Below are positions 28,996-40,729 of a stretch of DNA of 64,000 nucleotides, piece after piece (position 1 is the first letter of the stretch; every line of letters starts with the position of its first letter). Made by a program: the position numbers and the translations under genes. The notes under the pieces were generated by a model. It ran no database searches, was not told the DNA's origin, and worked only from the letters and a program-made list of their open reading frames with translations. The DNA comes from Effrenium voratum. Its lineage: Eukaryota > Sar > Dinophyceae > Suessiales > Symbiodiniaceae. The stretch spans positions 52,501-116,500 of the forward strand of contig CAUJNA010000459.1 in the NCBI GenBank assembly GCA_963377175.1. Reading direction: 5' to 3'.

Positions 28996-31286
28996 TTGGC
29001 CGGACGATTTTGGAACAGCGTGCCCCAGATCCCCAAGCCCGTACTGGAATTGGGGAACGTGGGGATGGCCCCGGGAGATCTTCATTTGGTCAAGTGGTCT
29101 TTTTGTGCGGAAGACACGCAAAATGGAACTGGGGGACTCCACACCCTTTTAAATGAAGGGAGAGCCCCAGCACTCGGCCGACTCCCTCCAATTGTCTTGT
29201 GTTTCTGGCCAAAAGGTTTTCAGCATGTGCCCCTTATTTGCCCCTGGCAGATTTGCAACAGCAGCCGAACAGATCACACAGCCCAACCTGGATTCCCTTG
29301 CCTTTCCAGGTTTTAGCCGACGCCAAAGTTTGCGCTGGCCTCAGAATTTCTCTGAGTTGGGGGGAAGGGGAACCTCATGGACAAGATTCGGCGAGAATGG
29401 ATCCCGGCGGGCTCCGACTCATTGTGTGTTTCCATGTGTGTTCTTTTGGGATCTCTGGGTCCCAATTGGCCATGTGTGTGTGTGTGTTTGTCTGAGTTTG
29501 CCTTATTTGAAAGTCCGGGGTTCAAGTTTAACGAACAGGCTCCAGCTTGCACCAACGGACAACCATGTGTGTAGCATCCAAAATGTCCCCTTTCCGGCGT
29601 GGTGTCGAAGGGAAAGACCAGTTTGGAAATTGGGACTCCGTGTCCCAACCCGAAAATCCCTTTGCCAGAGAATCCTTTATGAAGGGAGCCTTTTGAACGC
29701 AGGGAGCGAGCCCAAGCGGGGGGAAAAAATTCAAAAACTCAGGCGTCGAGGAGGACATGTACGATGCAGTTACCGTGGCGGCCTTCGGCGGGGTGGTCCT
29801 TGAGCTTCCCAAAGGCAACGGCTTCGGACTCTCGGAGCGGCCCCGATTCGGCCCATTGAAGTTAAGGGGTTGGACGTGTCCAGTTGCCTTTGCCTTTTGG
29901 AGGGGGTGGTAAGTGAAAAAGGAACAAAGGGTGCCCCTAGTTTGAGACAAATCCACAAGCAAGCTCGATTCAATAGTGCTTAGAACCACCGCATTTGAGT
30001 GCGGTTAAATTGCTAACATGATGTTAAACCGTCGAATGGGGCTTAAACTCATGGGCTTACAGTACAGGAGGTTTAAACCATAGTTTAAACAAGGGGTTAC
30101 ATGATTCGCCCAACCCCGGATGAGAGACTGAGGGTGCTCAATTAGCCTTGGAGTTGGGATATGCCCTCAATAAATGTATGCCTGTATGTATAGATGTATT
30201 GTGTGATGTGTAACCCTTCCATGCCCCGATCTGCCTGGTACAAAGCATAGTACATAGTACCCATGCGCATGTGCCTTTTGCCCTTGATACACAGTTGTTG
30301 AGTTGAGAGCCCAAGCGTCTCACGGTCAGAGGGAATGCGGCCTGTGATTTCTGTTTGCCCATTGCCAGGCAGCATACGAGTTCATCCCATTTGGCTGGTC
30401 TGTTTGTGCATCCCGCTGCGCTTTGGCAAGAAGTCGGCTGCTGCATTTCTCAGGGTGAGGGGGTGCTGTGGCCATTACATATTCCTTTTTCAGGCTGTGA
30501 GACTGTCCCCCAATTGGAGAACTCCTTCAAAATGGGTGATGCTCCGTTCACTTCCACCAGCCCCCAAGACAGAGACAAGGGTTCACTTCACTTGATTTCT
30601 ATTGGGTTGGATCTTTAGACTTTAACAGTTTGGGAATCAAGGGGGTTGCCATTAAACCCACAAAAAGTGAAGCTTTTTGCAGAGGGGACAACAGCAACCA
30701 AGTTCACCGGCCAAATGTCTACCCTGGTGCCGATCGGGTCGAATTGGAGTAAACCTGAAGCTGAAAAGGGGTGCATTGAGCCCCACCAAGCCTCAAAAGG
30801 ATACCATCAAAGAGGTCACAACTTGGGTTCTAACACCCCTAACTTCAAGATGCGTATTCCACTTATCCGGGCTTATAAGGGCTCTGTAGCCTACTCCCTC
30901 CAGATAAAGATGGAGCCCAAAATAGGTCACCAAGCACAACCAAGCAGGAAGTCCTTGAAACAGGACGGTATAGGGGTTCCACGTTTTACCAACCTTTTAA
31001 TAACTTGGCCGCCAAAAGTGAGGAGGTGAGACACCTTGCCGAGGTACGCGGCTCAGCAGGCATCGCTGCTTTACCTGCGGCTGGGCCAGGATTTGGACAG
31101 CCCCGTGCACGGGCAGGGACGCTGAGATGCACTGGGCGCCCTGAGTGCTGCAAAAAATCGCAATTAATTGCGGTACTTCGAACAATCCCCACCAAAGAGT
31201 TTGGCTTCAGGCGCCAAAAGGTCAATCCGACCACGTGCGGAACCTCAAGCATGCTGCTGGGGAAGAAGCTCAGAAGAGCCGGCAGC
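28996..31286 (+). CDS. Candidate multi-exon gene, unknown protein
   Basis: Several plus-strand exon-like segments in one region. 29310-29356 (after TTTCCAG) reads VLADAKVCAGLRISL. 29743-29860 (after ACTCAG) reads VEEDMYDAVTVAAFGGVVLE and LPKGNGFGLSERPRFGPL, with a GT donor. 31044-31120 (after GCCGAG) reads YAAQQASLLYLRLGQDLDSP. 31221-31286 (after AAAAG) reads QSDHVRNLKHAAGEEAQKSR. The last two join in frame through a GC donor. 28996-29095 is a weaker candidate. No domain is recognised, and whether all belong to one gene is unproven. Confidence 0.42.
29583..29652 (+). repeat. Introner-like repeat copy
   Basis: CCCCTTTCCGGCGTGGTG head, CGAAGGGAAAGACCAG core, ATTGGGACTCCGTGTCCC tail. Confidence 0.5.
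29743..29860 (+). CDS. Candidate exon (MYDAVTVAAFGGVVLELPKG)
   Basis: The best-supported exon of this region: AG|G acceptor, strong protein-like frame of 38 codons, GT donor (GAA|GTTAAG). Function unknown. Confidence 0.55.
31044..31286 (+). CDS. Two phase-compatible candidate exons
   Basis: 31044-31120 ends with a GC donor leaving one C, which forms CGT with the first two bases of 31221-31286. The product is a helical, charged sequence (LGQDLDSPVHGQG, R, QSDHVRNLKHAAGEEAQ). Intron of 100 bp. Confidence 0.5.
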
Positions 31287-31969
31287 GTTGCCCCTGTCGC
31301 AGCCGTTTGGACGGGTGAGTGGACGGGTAGCAGCCCAAGCTTGCCGGGTGGACACAAACAAAGATGTGTGACTGCGTTTTAACCATGCGTGCAGCAGCTT
31401 GTCACTTGTTTAATCTGCAATGCGAGTCAGAACATCTGATCCGTTTGTTCCCAAGAGAAAAGATTGGGTAAATACCTGTTTGAGAGCTTTGCCCCTGTCT
31501 GACACTACCAGCAACCATACTTCATGCCTGGGGTGGGGAAGCCTCAGCACAAAAACTAGAAGAGCAGGTGCCCGAAAAGGACAACCAGTGAAGAGCTTCA
31601 GTGTCGCGAATTTCCGAGTCGCAGCTGCAAGAGTCCAGCTGCACGTGCGATCTCAAGACTTCCCGCAGTGCGCGAATGCGATTGGGCGCCCAAAGGGCCA
31701 GCAGAAAGGCGGCCACGGGTTACTTCGCCACGGAGCAGTCCCGCCAAGCGCCAGAACCCACGTCTGTGGAGTCGCGGGTTGCAGCGGGCGTGGCGGACGA
31801 GCACACGGGCTGCTCGAAACCATGTGTTTGCGAGCAGACCGTAGCAATAGTCAGCAGCTTCTGCAAATCGACCATTTACAGAGGGTGGGTTTGGCCCCAC
31901 CAGGCCGCCTTAAAGGCCTATCTTTGCTTTCGGGTCCTTATTTCTGGTGTATTCTGGTGCAAGATGTCC

Positions 31970-32460
31970 CGCGCGAGCTTGCGCGGTTTACTACGCAGGT
32001 TCTCTCGCGCATTTTGCTGTGCACTTTCTATCGTTTTTTTTTTTTTTTTGGGGGGGGGGGGGCGTTTTTGATATACTTGCAGTGCGTGTATGTGCGTGTG
32101 TTCTCCTGCAACGTACTGGCTCTGCGTATCCTTTCGCGCAACTTGGTTTGCATGCGCTTTTGCGTTACTTGTTTTGCATGCGTTCTGGTGCCACTTTGCT
32201 TTACATGCGCTCTCGCGCTACCTGCCTGCATGTTCTCTCTCTCTCTCTCTCTCTCGCTCTCTTTCTCTCTCTCTCTCTCTCTCGCTCTTTTTGTCTCCCT
32301 ACTTGCTTTGCACCTTCTGTTGTGCATATTGCGCTACATGTGCTCTCGCGCTACTTACTCTGCATGTGCTCTCGTGCATCTTGCTCTGCATATGCTGCGT
32401 GCATCTTGCTTTGCATGTGCTGCGTGCATTTTGCCTGCGCGGCACAGCTGGCGATTTGTC
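31970..32460. repeat. Degenerate array (GCTCTGCATGTGCTCTCGCG) with T16/G12 tract
   Basis: Imperfect units of CTTGCTCTGCATGTGCTCTC type, interrupted by a T-run followed by a G-run at 32034-32063 and by a CT microsatellite at 32231-32286. Ends in the same module as 17825-17975. Confidence 0.75.
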
Positions 32461-32505
32461 CCGGAAGACCCCCTCCTATGCTTTCAGGAAATACCCACAA
32501 GTAAG
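32370..32505 (+). repeat. Shared end module of the array family
   Basis: TGCTGCGTGCATTTTGCCTG, CGCGGCACAGCTGGCGATTT, GGAAGACC, TATGCTTTCAGGAAAT. Aligns to 17825-17975. Confidence 0.7.
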
Positions 32506-32509
32506 GAAC

Positions 32510-34300
32510 TGCCCAACACACCTCGAGGAAACCCAAATGAACCAAAACACCCAAAGGTTCCGAGCACATGTTTAGGGCAGCATGGGCAGCAATGCTTTTC
32601 GATTCCAGGCATGGTTGCTGACATTTTGAGTTGTTGGGTGTTGTTCCCTGTTTGTGTCCATCCCGGGCACGGTTGCTGATGTGTTGTTATGCTGTGTGTG
32701 TGTGTGTGGTTTTGGGGTTTGCTGGAGGTTTGCTGCTTTTGTTGATTTCCTCATTTGCTTGTACATTTGCGGTTGTCACAGTGAGATCATAGCTTGGACA
32801 TGTTCAAGGATGTGGACAAGCATCGCGCTCACAGCGCTTTCAGCATAGCGGATAGTTGGCCAATGGCTGTTCGGCTTTTGTAGGAAGGGCTACAAAAACA
32901 GAAACCTCTACATCAACGCTGCTAGAACCAAAAGTCAACGGGTTCGCGCGCTTCTAATGTGTTTGCCTCAACATAGGGAACCGCCTTTTTGGCAGGTGTT
33001 TCAAACAAAAGGAACCTAAATACTCTAAAGTTTAGCATGTGGAGGCACGTCTAAATCTGTATAAAAGGGCCAACGGAGACCGCCCATTCAGAACCCTGCA
33101 CCCTTTTTAGGTTGGGTTTTTAAAGGAAAGCCAAAGCCACCCATGGTGGATTCAGCATTCGGAGACAAACTGCATCAGGGCTGAGGCGGGCGCGGTCGAA
33201 CAGCAGATGCCTTTTTTCCATCGCGAGAGCTGAAAGGTTATTGGCACCAACTCTGTGAAGGCTTAAAACCAATACAAGTGGTTCCATTGCCAGGCAAGCC
33301 CCTAAAATGTTATTTGTGTTGATCAACCCATTACGTGTTCCGCTATGTTCCCTTTCAGAGGGGAAGTTAACCTGGCGGGGGTGTAGGTCTCTTTCATTGA
33401 ACGTTTACGGCTTGCCCGGAATTTATTCGGATCGATATGTTTTGACCGCCTCGTGGTTTTATGATTTCCCCTCTTTGTTTCCAGGCCCTTGGGAGAGTCA
33501 GTTTATAGGTGACCCTTGCTAGCCGCCGCAAATTGCATAGACCTGTGGCAACTTACGGTAGCGCCAAGTCTTGGGCATTGGGTAGCTCTTGGCCGCAGCA
33601 TAATGTCTTTGCCTAGGAGTGGATGCGGAGCTCATAATCATCCTGCCGTTCGCAAAGGTGCTTATGATTTATGTGCGGCCTGGCGGCAAGCAGCTTGACC
33701 TAGGATGACTGAAAATGGGCCCAGCCAGAAAACACAAACTATGTAAGTGTACGATTGCGGGAAGTTCTGTTCTAGGGCCCCTTTCTGTGATACCAAGGTA
33801 GCCCCCCCGAAAGTGTCAAAAGTGGTACCGGAATGGCCTGCTGCAGTATCACGGAAGGAATGAGTTCCACAACCACCTGGGTATGTCAAAACAGGGACAA
33901 CAAATAAATAAATAAAACGGTTGTTTGTTTGGGTTGCCTTACATCAACCAAAACAAATGTACCCTCGCATTACTTTACTTCGAGCAATCCCCACCTTGGC
34001 ACAACCATAGCAAAGTGACATGCCAATGTTTTCTCACCATCGATTGCTGTGTCAACGCAAAGCTGGCCTGGCAAGTTGACAGCAAAGTTGTCAAGTCGAG
34101 CTACTGGCAGGAATGCAAGCTCACGAAAGCAAAGCTGCAACGCGCAGTTTGAGCTTGTGCTCAGCCTTAAGCTAGTTTACTCTTGTCGACAACTTGAGGC
34201 ACAAACAACGAACACGAGAAGGTACGAACACTGTACTGCAGCAGCGCGGGCCACTTTGCGGTCTGCACTGCACTCGTCCTCCCTACCATAGCAGTTTGAG
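32510..34300. other. No recognisable gene
   Basis: Holds one partial introner-like copy (33098), a GCTAGAACCAAAAGTCAAC repeat copy near 32920, and from 34020 a loose array of GCAAAGCTG/GCAAGTTG-like words. ORFs are short and unconvincing. Confidence 0.45.
33098..33145 (+). repeat. Introner-like repeat copy, partial
   Basis: CACCCTTTTTAGGTTGGG head and TTTTTAAAGGAAAGCCAAAG core; the tail is not clear. Confidence 0.45.
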
Positions 34301-34328
34301 CTCGCAAGACTCTCAGTACGAGACACAC

Positions 34329-34410
34329 TTTTTAATTGCCTTTATGGCATGTGCTTTCCAATCGACAAAAGTTGCCGCAACTCTTTCCTCCAACTCGCAG
34401 TTGTTTTTCT
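34329..34410 (-). CDS. Candidate exon (ELEERVAATFVDWKAHAIKA)
   Basis: Minus-strand frame reads NCELEERVAATFVDWKAHAI, then KAIKK, before a GT donor. Strongly helix-like. Unknown family; the relation to the exons at 34.6-35.4 kb is unclear because those end in a stop. Confidence 0.4.
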
Positions 34411-34582
34411 CATTTGTAGTGGACGACCTACATTCAATAGTTTCCCACCTCTTCTGCAAATCTAAGCAAGATCAACGTCTGCACCTTTCTGGCTCTAGTA
34501 AGCGTGACACAACTGGCCAGCCAGCCATCATCTTCCAAGAAGCCTCAGCGGCGAGGATCAACCACGAACCCGTTGTGCAATG

Positions 34583-35435
34583 TCAATCCTTGAGCAGCAT
34601 ACGCTGCGCGCGCCTTCCAAGCGCAATCTTGGTGTCGTCGCCGGCGTTCAAATCGATTTTGAACTCTGCACTCACCAGCTCCACAGCATGTCAGCCGCTG
34701 GAGTCAAACGCTTCGGCCACGAAAACATCACCACAGCAGGCAAAGCCATCGAGATGCCTACAAATCCTTGTGTGCCTGGTAGACTTTTGCCACTTCTGCA
34801 CAAACCACTTGTCACGTGTATTTGTTGCGTCAAACTCATGATTGCGTCAGGCCACACCTAGACACATATGCGCAGAAGCGAAGTTGGGCAAAGATTAGCC
34901 TCGAAGGAAGGCTCCCTTGGGCTTTGAATGTACGATGAACAAACCTAAAACCTTGAGTGACATTTGCTTTGTTGTTGCTTTTTAACCCATTACCGCGCGA
35001 TGCCCCGCTGCAGAGACTGTCCGCAACCAAGAAATCGACCAAAGCACAAGCCGCAGCCGACCTCTTTAAAAGCAGCCCGCGCCATCAGCACGAAGCGCGT
35101 GCCAGCCTGACGATGGCGCAGTGAGGGCAGCAGCAAAGCAGAGGAGGCAGGAGCACAACCAGGCGGAGGCACAGGAGGGAGGAGGCGGAGAAGGAGGACG
35201 AGGAGAAGGGCAATACTGGCATACAATCTAGAGACCCTCACCTGACACGTCTGGGAAAGCACAACCCCATGTCTACGTGCATAGCGTGGTTCGTGACGCG
35301 AAGCGCTTCCCCTGGGGCTGTTTCGGTGCTCCATTCAAAATCATCAAAATTGCGAGGGCAGCGCAGGATGCGCTGGAAAATGGCTGGGTTGAAGTGGGAG
35401 TGCTGCTGAAGCATTTGTAGCTCATTGTTTGGCAT
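34583..35435 (-). CDS. Candidate two-exon gene, unknown protein
   Basis: Exon 35435-35249 starts with ATG (MPNNELQMLQQHSHFNPAIF, FDDFEWSTETAPGEALRVTN, HAMHVDMGLCFPR) and ends at a GT donor. Exon 34665-34583, after GTGCAG, reads FKIDLNAGDDTKIALGRR, AQRMLLKD and stop. The join is in frame (C + AG gives Gln). No domain is recognised. The plus strand over these segments is closed in most frames, which supports the minus reading. Additional exons inside the 583-bp intron are possible. Confidence 0.5.
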
Positions 35436-36289
35436 CAGTTCTGCTCAGACGGCAACTTGCTTTTTCGACTGGCTGGTCCGACACCGCTTCATAGGTGCGC
35501 GTATCTAACGGCCGTGTCACCCTTGCTTGACCGGGTTGCAATGTAGAAATGGTGCATTGTGCAGTGCTCCAACAGGGCTCCAAGCTGGCTACAGGGAAGG
35601 CCGGAGAAGGGCAGGAATTGGCGAAGACGGTAACACGCCTTGAAGATGCATGTTGTTGTGCACTGTGGTTCTTTCTGGGTGGCTGATCACAGGAAAGGAA
35701 AGAACCAGAGTTTTCATTGGCGGGCCTTTTGTGTGCATCATTTTCCTGGGATTTATGCTAGGCGTTGTGAAGGGCTCCCTACAAAGAAGTCCAAAGTACC
35801 AGGTTGGCACTGATGCTGTTCCCAGAACTCTTGGGAGCGCTCCGGCTGATGATGTTCCTTGCCAACCCGACCACCTGGACAGACATCAAAAGAGCCCTGG
35901 CATAAACAAGAGAATCGCGCCCGACAGGATGTTGCGATCCACAGGCTTTCAAACAACGCCGGCGTTGTTGTGTCGCGGTTGAACCAAAATTACAGGCTGA
36001 TTGTATGGTCCTGTGTTTGGGCGCATGGCCATTTGGTGACTAGGGATTCGTACCTGGGATCATAATATTTTTAGAGTTTGGCTGAAGTTGCCGGGCACTC
36101 TAGGAGTCAATCCTGCACATCATGAGCGCTTGGCCTTCATGTGGTACAGCGGTGTTTTACTGCCTTTGGCCTTCCTGGCCGAGACGCTTAAGTTCACCGT
36201 CGGCTACATAGCTGCTTGGCTCAGTGTTTCATGGGGAAGAAGATGAAAGGGCACCATCTCTGGACGCCCCACTACATAAAAGAAGTTAG

Positions 36290-36480
36290 CAGAGCCAGGT
36301 AGAACGTGCGGCTCCAGAAGGCAGCCTCGCTTCGCCGAAGAACTTCGCAGAACCCTTTGCAGAACTTCCATGCAATTACAACAGTAAAGATCCCGCTTTG
36401 CAGAGCCGCGCAGAAGTGCTGCGCAGAACTACTTTGCAGAATCCCTCGCCGAAGCACAAAACAGTTCGCAGACCATAGTC
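36290..36480. repeat. Degenerate array (TTCGCAGAAC)
   Basis: CGAAGAACTTCGCAGAACCC, TTTGCAGAACTTCC, CGCAGAACTACTTTGCAGAA and similar: imperfect units about 12-20 bp apart, just upstream of the 36.7 kb gene. Confidence 0.75.
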
Positions 36481-36681
36481 CGCTGTCGCCTTTCGATTTT
36501 TCGCGACTCATGGGTAGGGTGTTTCTAATGCTTTTGTTCGGTACTTCTGCGTTCAGCCCTGCGCACGCGCACGATGTGAGCACCTTTTCGAATTTGTGCA
36601 GGTTCTAGTGGACTCTGTGAGTGTCGTCCTGGTGTGCGACACGGTGCAGGCCCGAGTTATCTGCTGCGTTGCTTTCCACAG

Positions 36682-37306
36682 GCCTGCGCAGCCTCACTGT
36701 GACCAGCCTCTGCAGAGATGCTGGTGTTTGTGAACGGCTGGACATGCTAGTTTACCCGCGGGGCTGGATATGTAAAGGCAAATATCAAGCATTCCTATTA
36801 ACCGCCCGTGTATCACAAAGCGAGTTGCCGCTATGCAGGATACTCTGTTCAACAGCTTGGCACTGACCTTCCTTGCTGACCTGGACAACAAGTTCCTCAG
36901 CAGCAATCAGCTAGATAAACTTATTCAGAATCAATCCACAATCCTGTCATATGGTAGTGGGTTGCCGTGGTTTGCCTTGCTGGGTGCCCTCTCCCCGCTT
37001 TTGTTTCACAATTTGCTGGGTCCCACCCAACTTCCCCATGTTCCTGCAGGGAACAACACATATGCCAATTGCATTGCGGGCTTACGTGGAGGTAATTTTG
37101 CTCACCATGAGGGCCCTTTACTTGGGATGCAATTCTTATTTCAGGGATTGATATTGAAAACAAGCAGATTGGTTACTCAGGCCATTAAGGATCCTGGGTC
37201 TTGGCGAGTTGGCAGGAGAATATTGTGTATACGTGACCCTTGTGCATACCGAGGCTGTGGGAGATCGCAAAGAGCGTGCCCTGGATGCCTGTATGTGGGA
37301 TTTTTT
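36682..37306 (+). CDS. Unrecognised gene with micro-exons (36.7-37.3 kb)
   Basis: Five consecutive segments join in frame: 36682-36749 (LRSLTVTSLCRDAGVCERLD), 36839-36953 (DTLFNSLALTFLADLDNKFL, SSNQLDKLIQNQSTILSY), 37050-37091 (NNTYANCIAGLRG), 37145-37171 or 37180 (GIDIENKQI), 37216-37306 (EYCVYVTLVHTEAVGDRKER, ALDACMWDF). All acceptors but one are AG|G; donors are GT, with GC possible at 37181. Introns are 89, 96, 53 and 35-44 bp. The composition is clearly protein-like but I recognise no family. 5' and 3' ends are unknown; it may continue into the exons from 38708. Confidence 0.62.
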
Positions 37307-37584
37307 GTAGGTCCCCAGTGGTTCATTGTTGAGGGGGTGCCTGTTTGTGTTGACTCCAACCTGTTTTCTGGGCCGAAGCAGAAAGGCTAAATGGAGGTCC
37401 GTCAATGGGTTGGGCTTGGAGAAACAGGGCCCCCATTTTGAGGGGGTCCTAAAATTACTTTTGGGGGGCGATGTCCCTTTAAACCAGGCTGTCAGTCTAA
37501 TGGACCCAGGTTTTTGATGTCACGCCCCCAACATGAATAGGTGGCAGATTTGGCGACCCTTCCTCGCCTAACATGGCATTTGTG

Positions 37585-37655
37585 GGAGGGTACCTGGAAG
37601 ATCAGTTTGCTTTTGAAGGGACTAGTGGGAGAGAGGGTACCAGTTCAAAATACAT
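37585..37655 (+). repeat. Introner-like repeat copy, partial
   Basis: GGGTACCTGGAAG, TTTGCTTTTGAAGGGACTAG, GGGTACCAGTTC. Head-like GGTACC is present twice; the core is weak. Confidence 0.35.
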
Positions 37656-37974
37656 CTAACGCATGCAGAGGACTGTTATGTCTGAGTTGATCATCCGCCT
37701 TGGCTGCCTTTTGCGGGTCGGGTTTGGGCCATCGCTGTTTTGATGTGCCGACAGTTTAGCTCGGGATTGTGTTTGTTCAAAGCGATCACAGGCTTTTGAG
37801 GGCTTGCCTTGTGTTTTGAGGGCTTGCCTTGTGCTTTCTGCTACCGGATTGTTTGGTGTTGGCAACTCGCTGTTTGTTGTTTGAACCTTGGCTCTCGACT
37901 CCAAACTGGCCATGTGCAGGTTGTTCTGAGCTTCTACCTCACACATGCATGCATCCAGCATTGCAGATCTAGAT

Positions 37975-38340
37975 ACTAGATACATACACATACATAGAAA
38001 TACATGCGTTGCGTACGTACGTACATAGATACATACATACACACTTTCACACATACACATCCACGTAAACACAGAGACATTTGCACTTGTACCCCTGTAT
38101 GTATATATATATATGTGTGTGTGTGTGTATGTACATGTATATGTGTGTGTGTGCATACATAAAGTGCATCTGTGTTTAAGTACATATACATACAAATGTA
38201 TGCATTCATGTTGGAAGACCTACCTGCCGTACATATACGATACGGAACACACATACCATTTGTAGCTACTAGACGTGACACACATACAATACCATACGAC
38301 ACCATGCCATACACACACCATTTATATACCATACATTTGG
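37975..38340. repeat. TACA/CACA/GT-rich microsatellite mosaic
   Basis: ATACATAC, CACACATACAC, TATATATG and GTGTGTGT tracts in short blocks. Non-coding; long Thr/His or Tyr/Val ORFs here are artefacts. Confidence 0.85.
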
Positions 38341-38707
38341 ATGAGTTTTAACGACCTCAAACGATCTCACCCCAAATGGTGGTTTATGTGGGGAATAGCC
38401 CCCGAACCACCTTATTTCAGGCTGGTGAAATATTATACTTCACCTAGATACATGCCATACTACACTGACACTATACCATAGCATGCCATGCCACACACAG
38501 ACACACATGCATGCGTACATAGACACACAGGCATACAGACACACATTTGCGAGGACCACCCACTCTTGACACTGTTTGAGCGTCCAGCAAAACTACTGGT
38601 AGTCTGTTTAACGTGCATCAATTTGTCCATGGCCCGTTTACGCGGAAACACCCAAGCTGGCGCCAAGGAGCTGGGGGTGTCCAAAAGTTCTCTTTGGGAG
38701 CTTGCAG

Positions 38708-39327
38708 GATTGCATTACCTCACCTGGCGGGTTCGGGACTTGGTCACATGGAGGTTTGTGGCAGGTCTTCCACCTCAAGTACTCCGAGCCGGTGGGGTTC
38801 CAGCTAAAGCCAGTCAAGGAGAGGAGGGAGGCTGCGGAGCAGGCGCGATCGGCGCAGAACGTTCGTTCTAATGCCCCGAGTGCAAGTTTGGGCCAGCAAA
38901 ACAGACGCGTGTACACAAGGCAGGTTGTTTTTGGCTGAACCATTTGAGGCACCTGAGCCTGTACGGAGGCAAAACAGGATCGCCTGATCGGTTTTGCAGG
39001 AATCCGAAGCATTTCCGTGTCGGAGTCCGTGGTCCATGTCACACAAATGAGCCACACATTGCGCCGATCTTCTCTTAGACGACGTGTCGTTTGGGCCTTA
39101 ATCAAGCTGGCCCCGGATCTCGCATCCAGGCCTGCATCTCCATTTCAGAAGACTCCTGGCTGCACCGACACCAAGGAGCAGCAGCCATCGAAGCATCGAT
39201 CACGCCACCCGGCCCTAGATGTGAGCATATCCATCCCCCTTTTGGCATCAGGAGGTATGCAAATAGGAGCGATAGAGCACCCATCAAATTAGTTCCGACC
39301 TCGTGCAATGTTTGCTCTGAAAGTTAA
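38708..39327 (+). CDS. Unrecognised gene 3' part (38.7-39.3 kb)
   Basis: Phase-compatible segments. 38708-38730 (LHYLTWR). 38765-38919 after GTGGCAG (VFHLKYSEPVGFQLKPVKER, REAAEQARSAQNVRS), with a GC donor. 39000-39060 after TTTGCAG (NPKHFRVGVRGPCHTNEPHI), with a GC donor. 39130-39327 after ATCCAG (ACISISEDSWLHRHQGAAAI, EASITPPGPRC), ending in TAA. Introns are 34, 80 and 69 bp. The 34-bp intron is doubtful. Function unknown; may be the C-terminus of the gene starting at 36.7 kb. Confidence 0.55.
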
Positions 39328-39964
39328 GCAGTTGTGTGCAGCACAATCTCCGGTGAATGATCGCTGCCACCGGAGGAGTTGTTCAACTGGGACTAAACAT
39401 ACTCATTCCCCCGTAGGATCCAGATCGAAGATGCTGACACCACATATTTTTGGGGCAGAATGACCACTGCCGATTGAGTGCTCCCAACACAACATGTATT
39501 TTGCCTGCAGGAAAAGCCTGTCTGCAACACAGCTGCCAGCAAATTGTCGAACAACCCACGAGTCACGAGGTGTCGCGCTACCGTGAACATGTCCAATGTT
39601 CGTAAATTAGATTCCCATTTTATTTCGCATATGGGTTGGGGACCAAAACAGTTTCGGCACTTGGTCTTGCAGAGTCTAGGTCGATCATTTTCATGGGCTG
39701 CTACTGCCGGCAGTTTCTGGCGGTGGCCTGAGCTTGGCTGCGCACTTTGACTCAGTGCCTTTGGGAAGTTGCCAATCTCGAATTTGAAGGTGCCCTCAAG
39801 TATTTCCAAATGTTTCAATCCCTGCGCTGAAGTCCAATCAAGAGCCTGGGATTCCTGTTGTGACGGAGACTTTCACGCATTCTTTTGTTAGGTTGAATCT
39901 TGGCCAAGGTGACCCAGTACTCATTGCAGACAGACACGCTTCCAGTAGCTAGCCAGTTCCTCAG

Positions 39965-40195
39965 GGACAGTCAGCGTGGCATTCGCAAGGGGAGTAGACG
40001 CAGCAGTAGCACATGCAGCCACCGTTTCACGGCTCAGGAGATATGTGCACTTTGTGGGAGCTTACAGAGTCGGATTCATGGTACGCCATGTTGGGTCGCA
40101 CTGTGCTCAGATGCCTGGCCGCAAGCGTTGTGTCGTTGCTGCGAACGAGTGGCTGACTAAATTTTGCAACTCGGCAGTCCGTCAGTTCTGTCAGG
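39965..40195 (+). CDS. Candidate exon (RLRRYVHFVGAYRVGFMVRH)
   Basis: After CCTCAG, a 231-nt open frame reads VSVAFARGVDAAVAHAATVS, RLRRYVHFVGAYRVGFMVRH, VVAANEWLTKFCNSAVRQFC, ending at a consensus-like GGTAAGG donor. Protein-like but not recognised. Further plus-strand exon-like segments follow to about 40730 (for example FGRFELRSPFPGVAIARP before AAG|GTATGT at 40562), with unresolved phases. Confidence 0.5.
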
Positions 40196-40729
40196 GTAAG
40201 GAAGCTAGGCTGGGAAGGCTTGGCCCAGCAGCGGTAAAGACATGTCTGAGCTGAATGGTCAAAGCAAAGCAACGCCCAACACCACGCCGTTTGGGGTTGC
40301 GGCTTAGTGAGGAAGCATGGGGTTGTTATGTGGGATGCTCATCACGCGAACGCGAAGCAAACTTGTGAGATGCGAGGATCTGTGAGCATGCCGCTCAGCA
40401 GCAAGTTCAGATATTGCGTGTGCACGGCTCAATACAAGGCTTTCCTAGCATTGGGTCATTGGGGTTGCGGTGGTGATATCTGCTGGGTCCGACTCTCTGT
40501 GTCCAAGTTTGGTCGCTTTGAGCTGCGGAGCCCGTTCCCCGGGGTTGCAATTGCTCGCCCAAGGTATGTGCACCCAAATGGGATGCTGCATCTTGGACTG
40601 TGCCGTGATCACTGGCAGTGTTGTTCGTCAAAGCCTTGTGCGACATGTGTCAATCCATGCTTCTATTCTAGCCACGCAGTCGGTCATACTCAAATCAAGC
40701 AGCTCAAAACAGCTGCGATTGCCCGTTAC

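Noticed and set aside
31420..32679. 419-aa plus ORF
   Set aside because: Runs through the degenerate array, the T/G tract and the CT tract; the 5' third is GC-rich and open in several frames on both strands.
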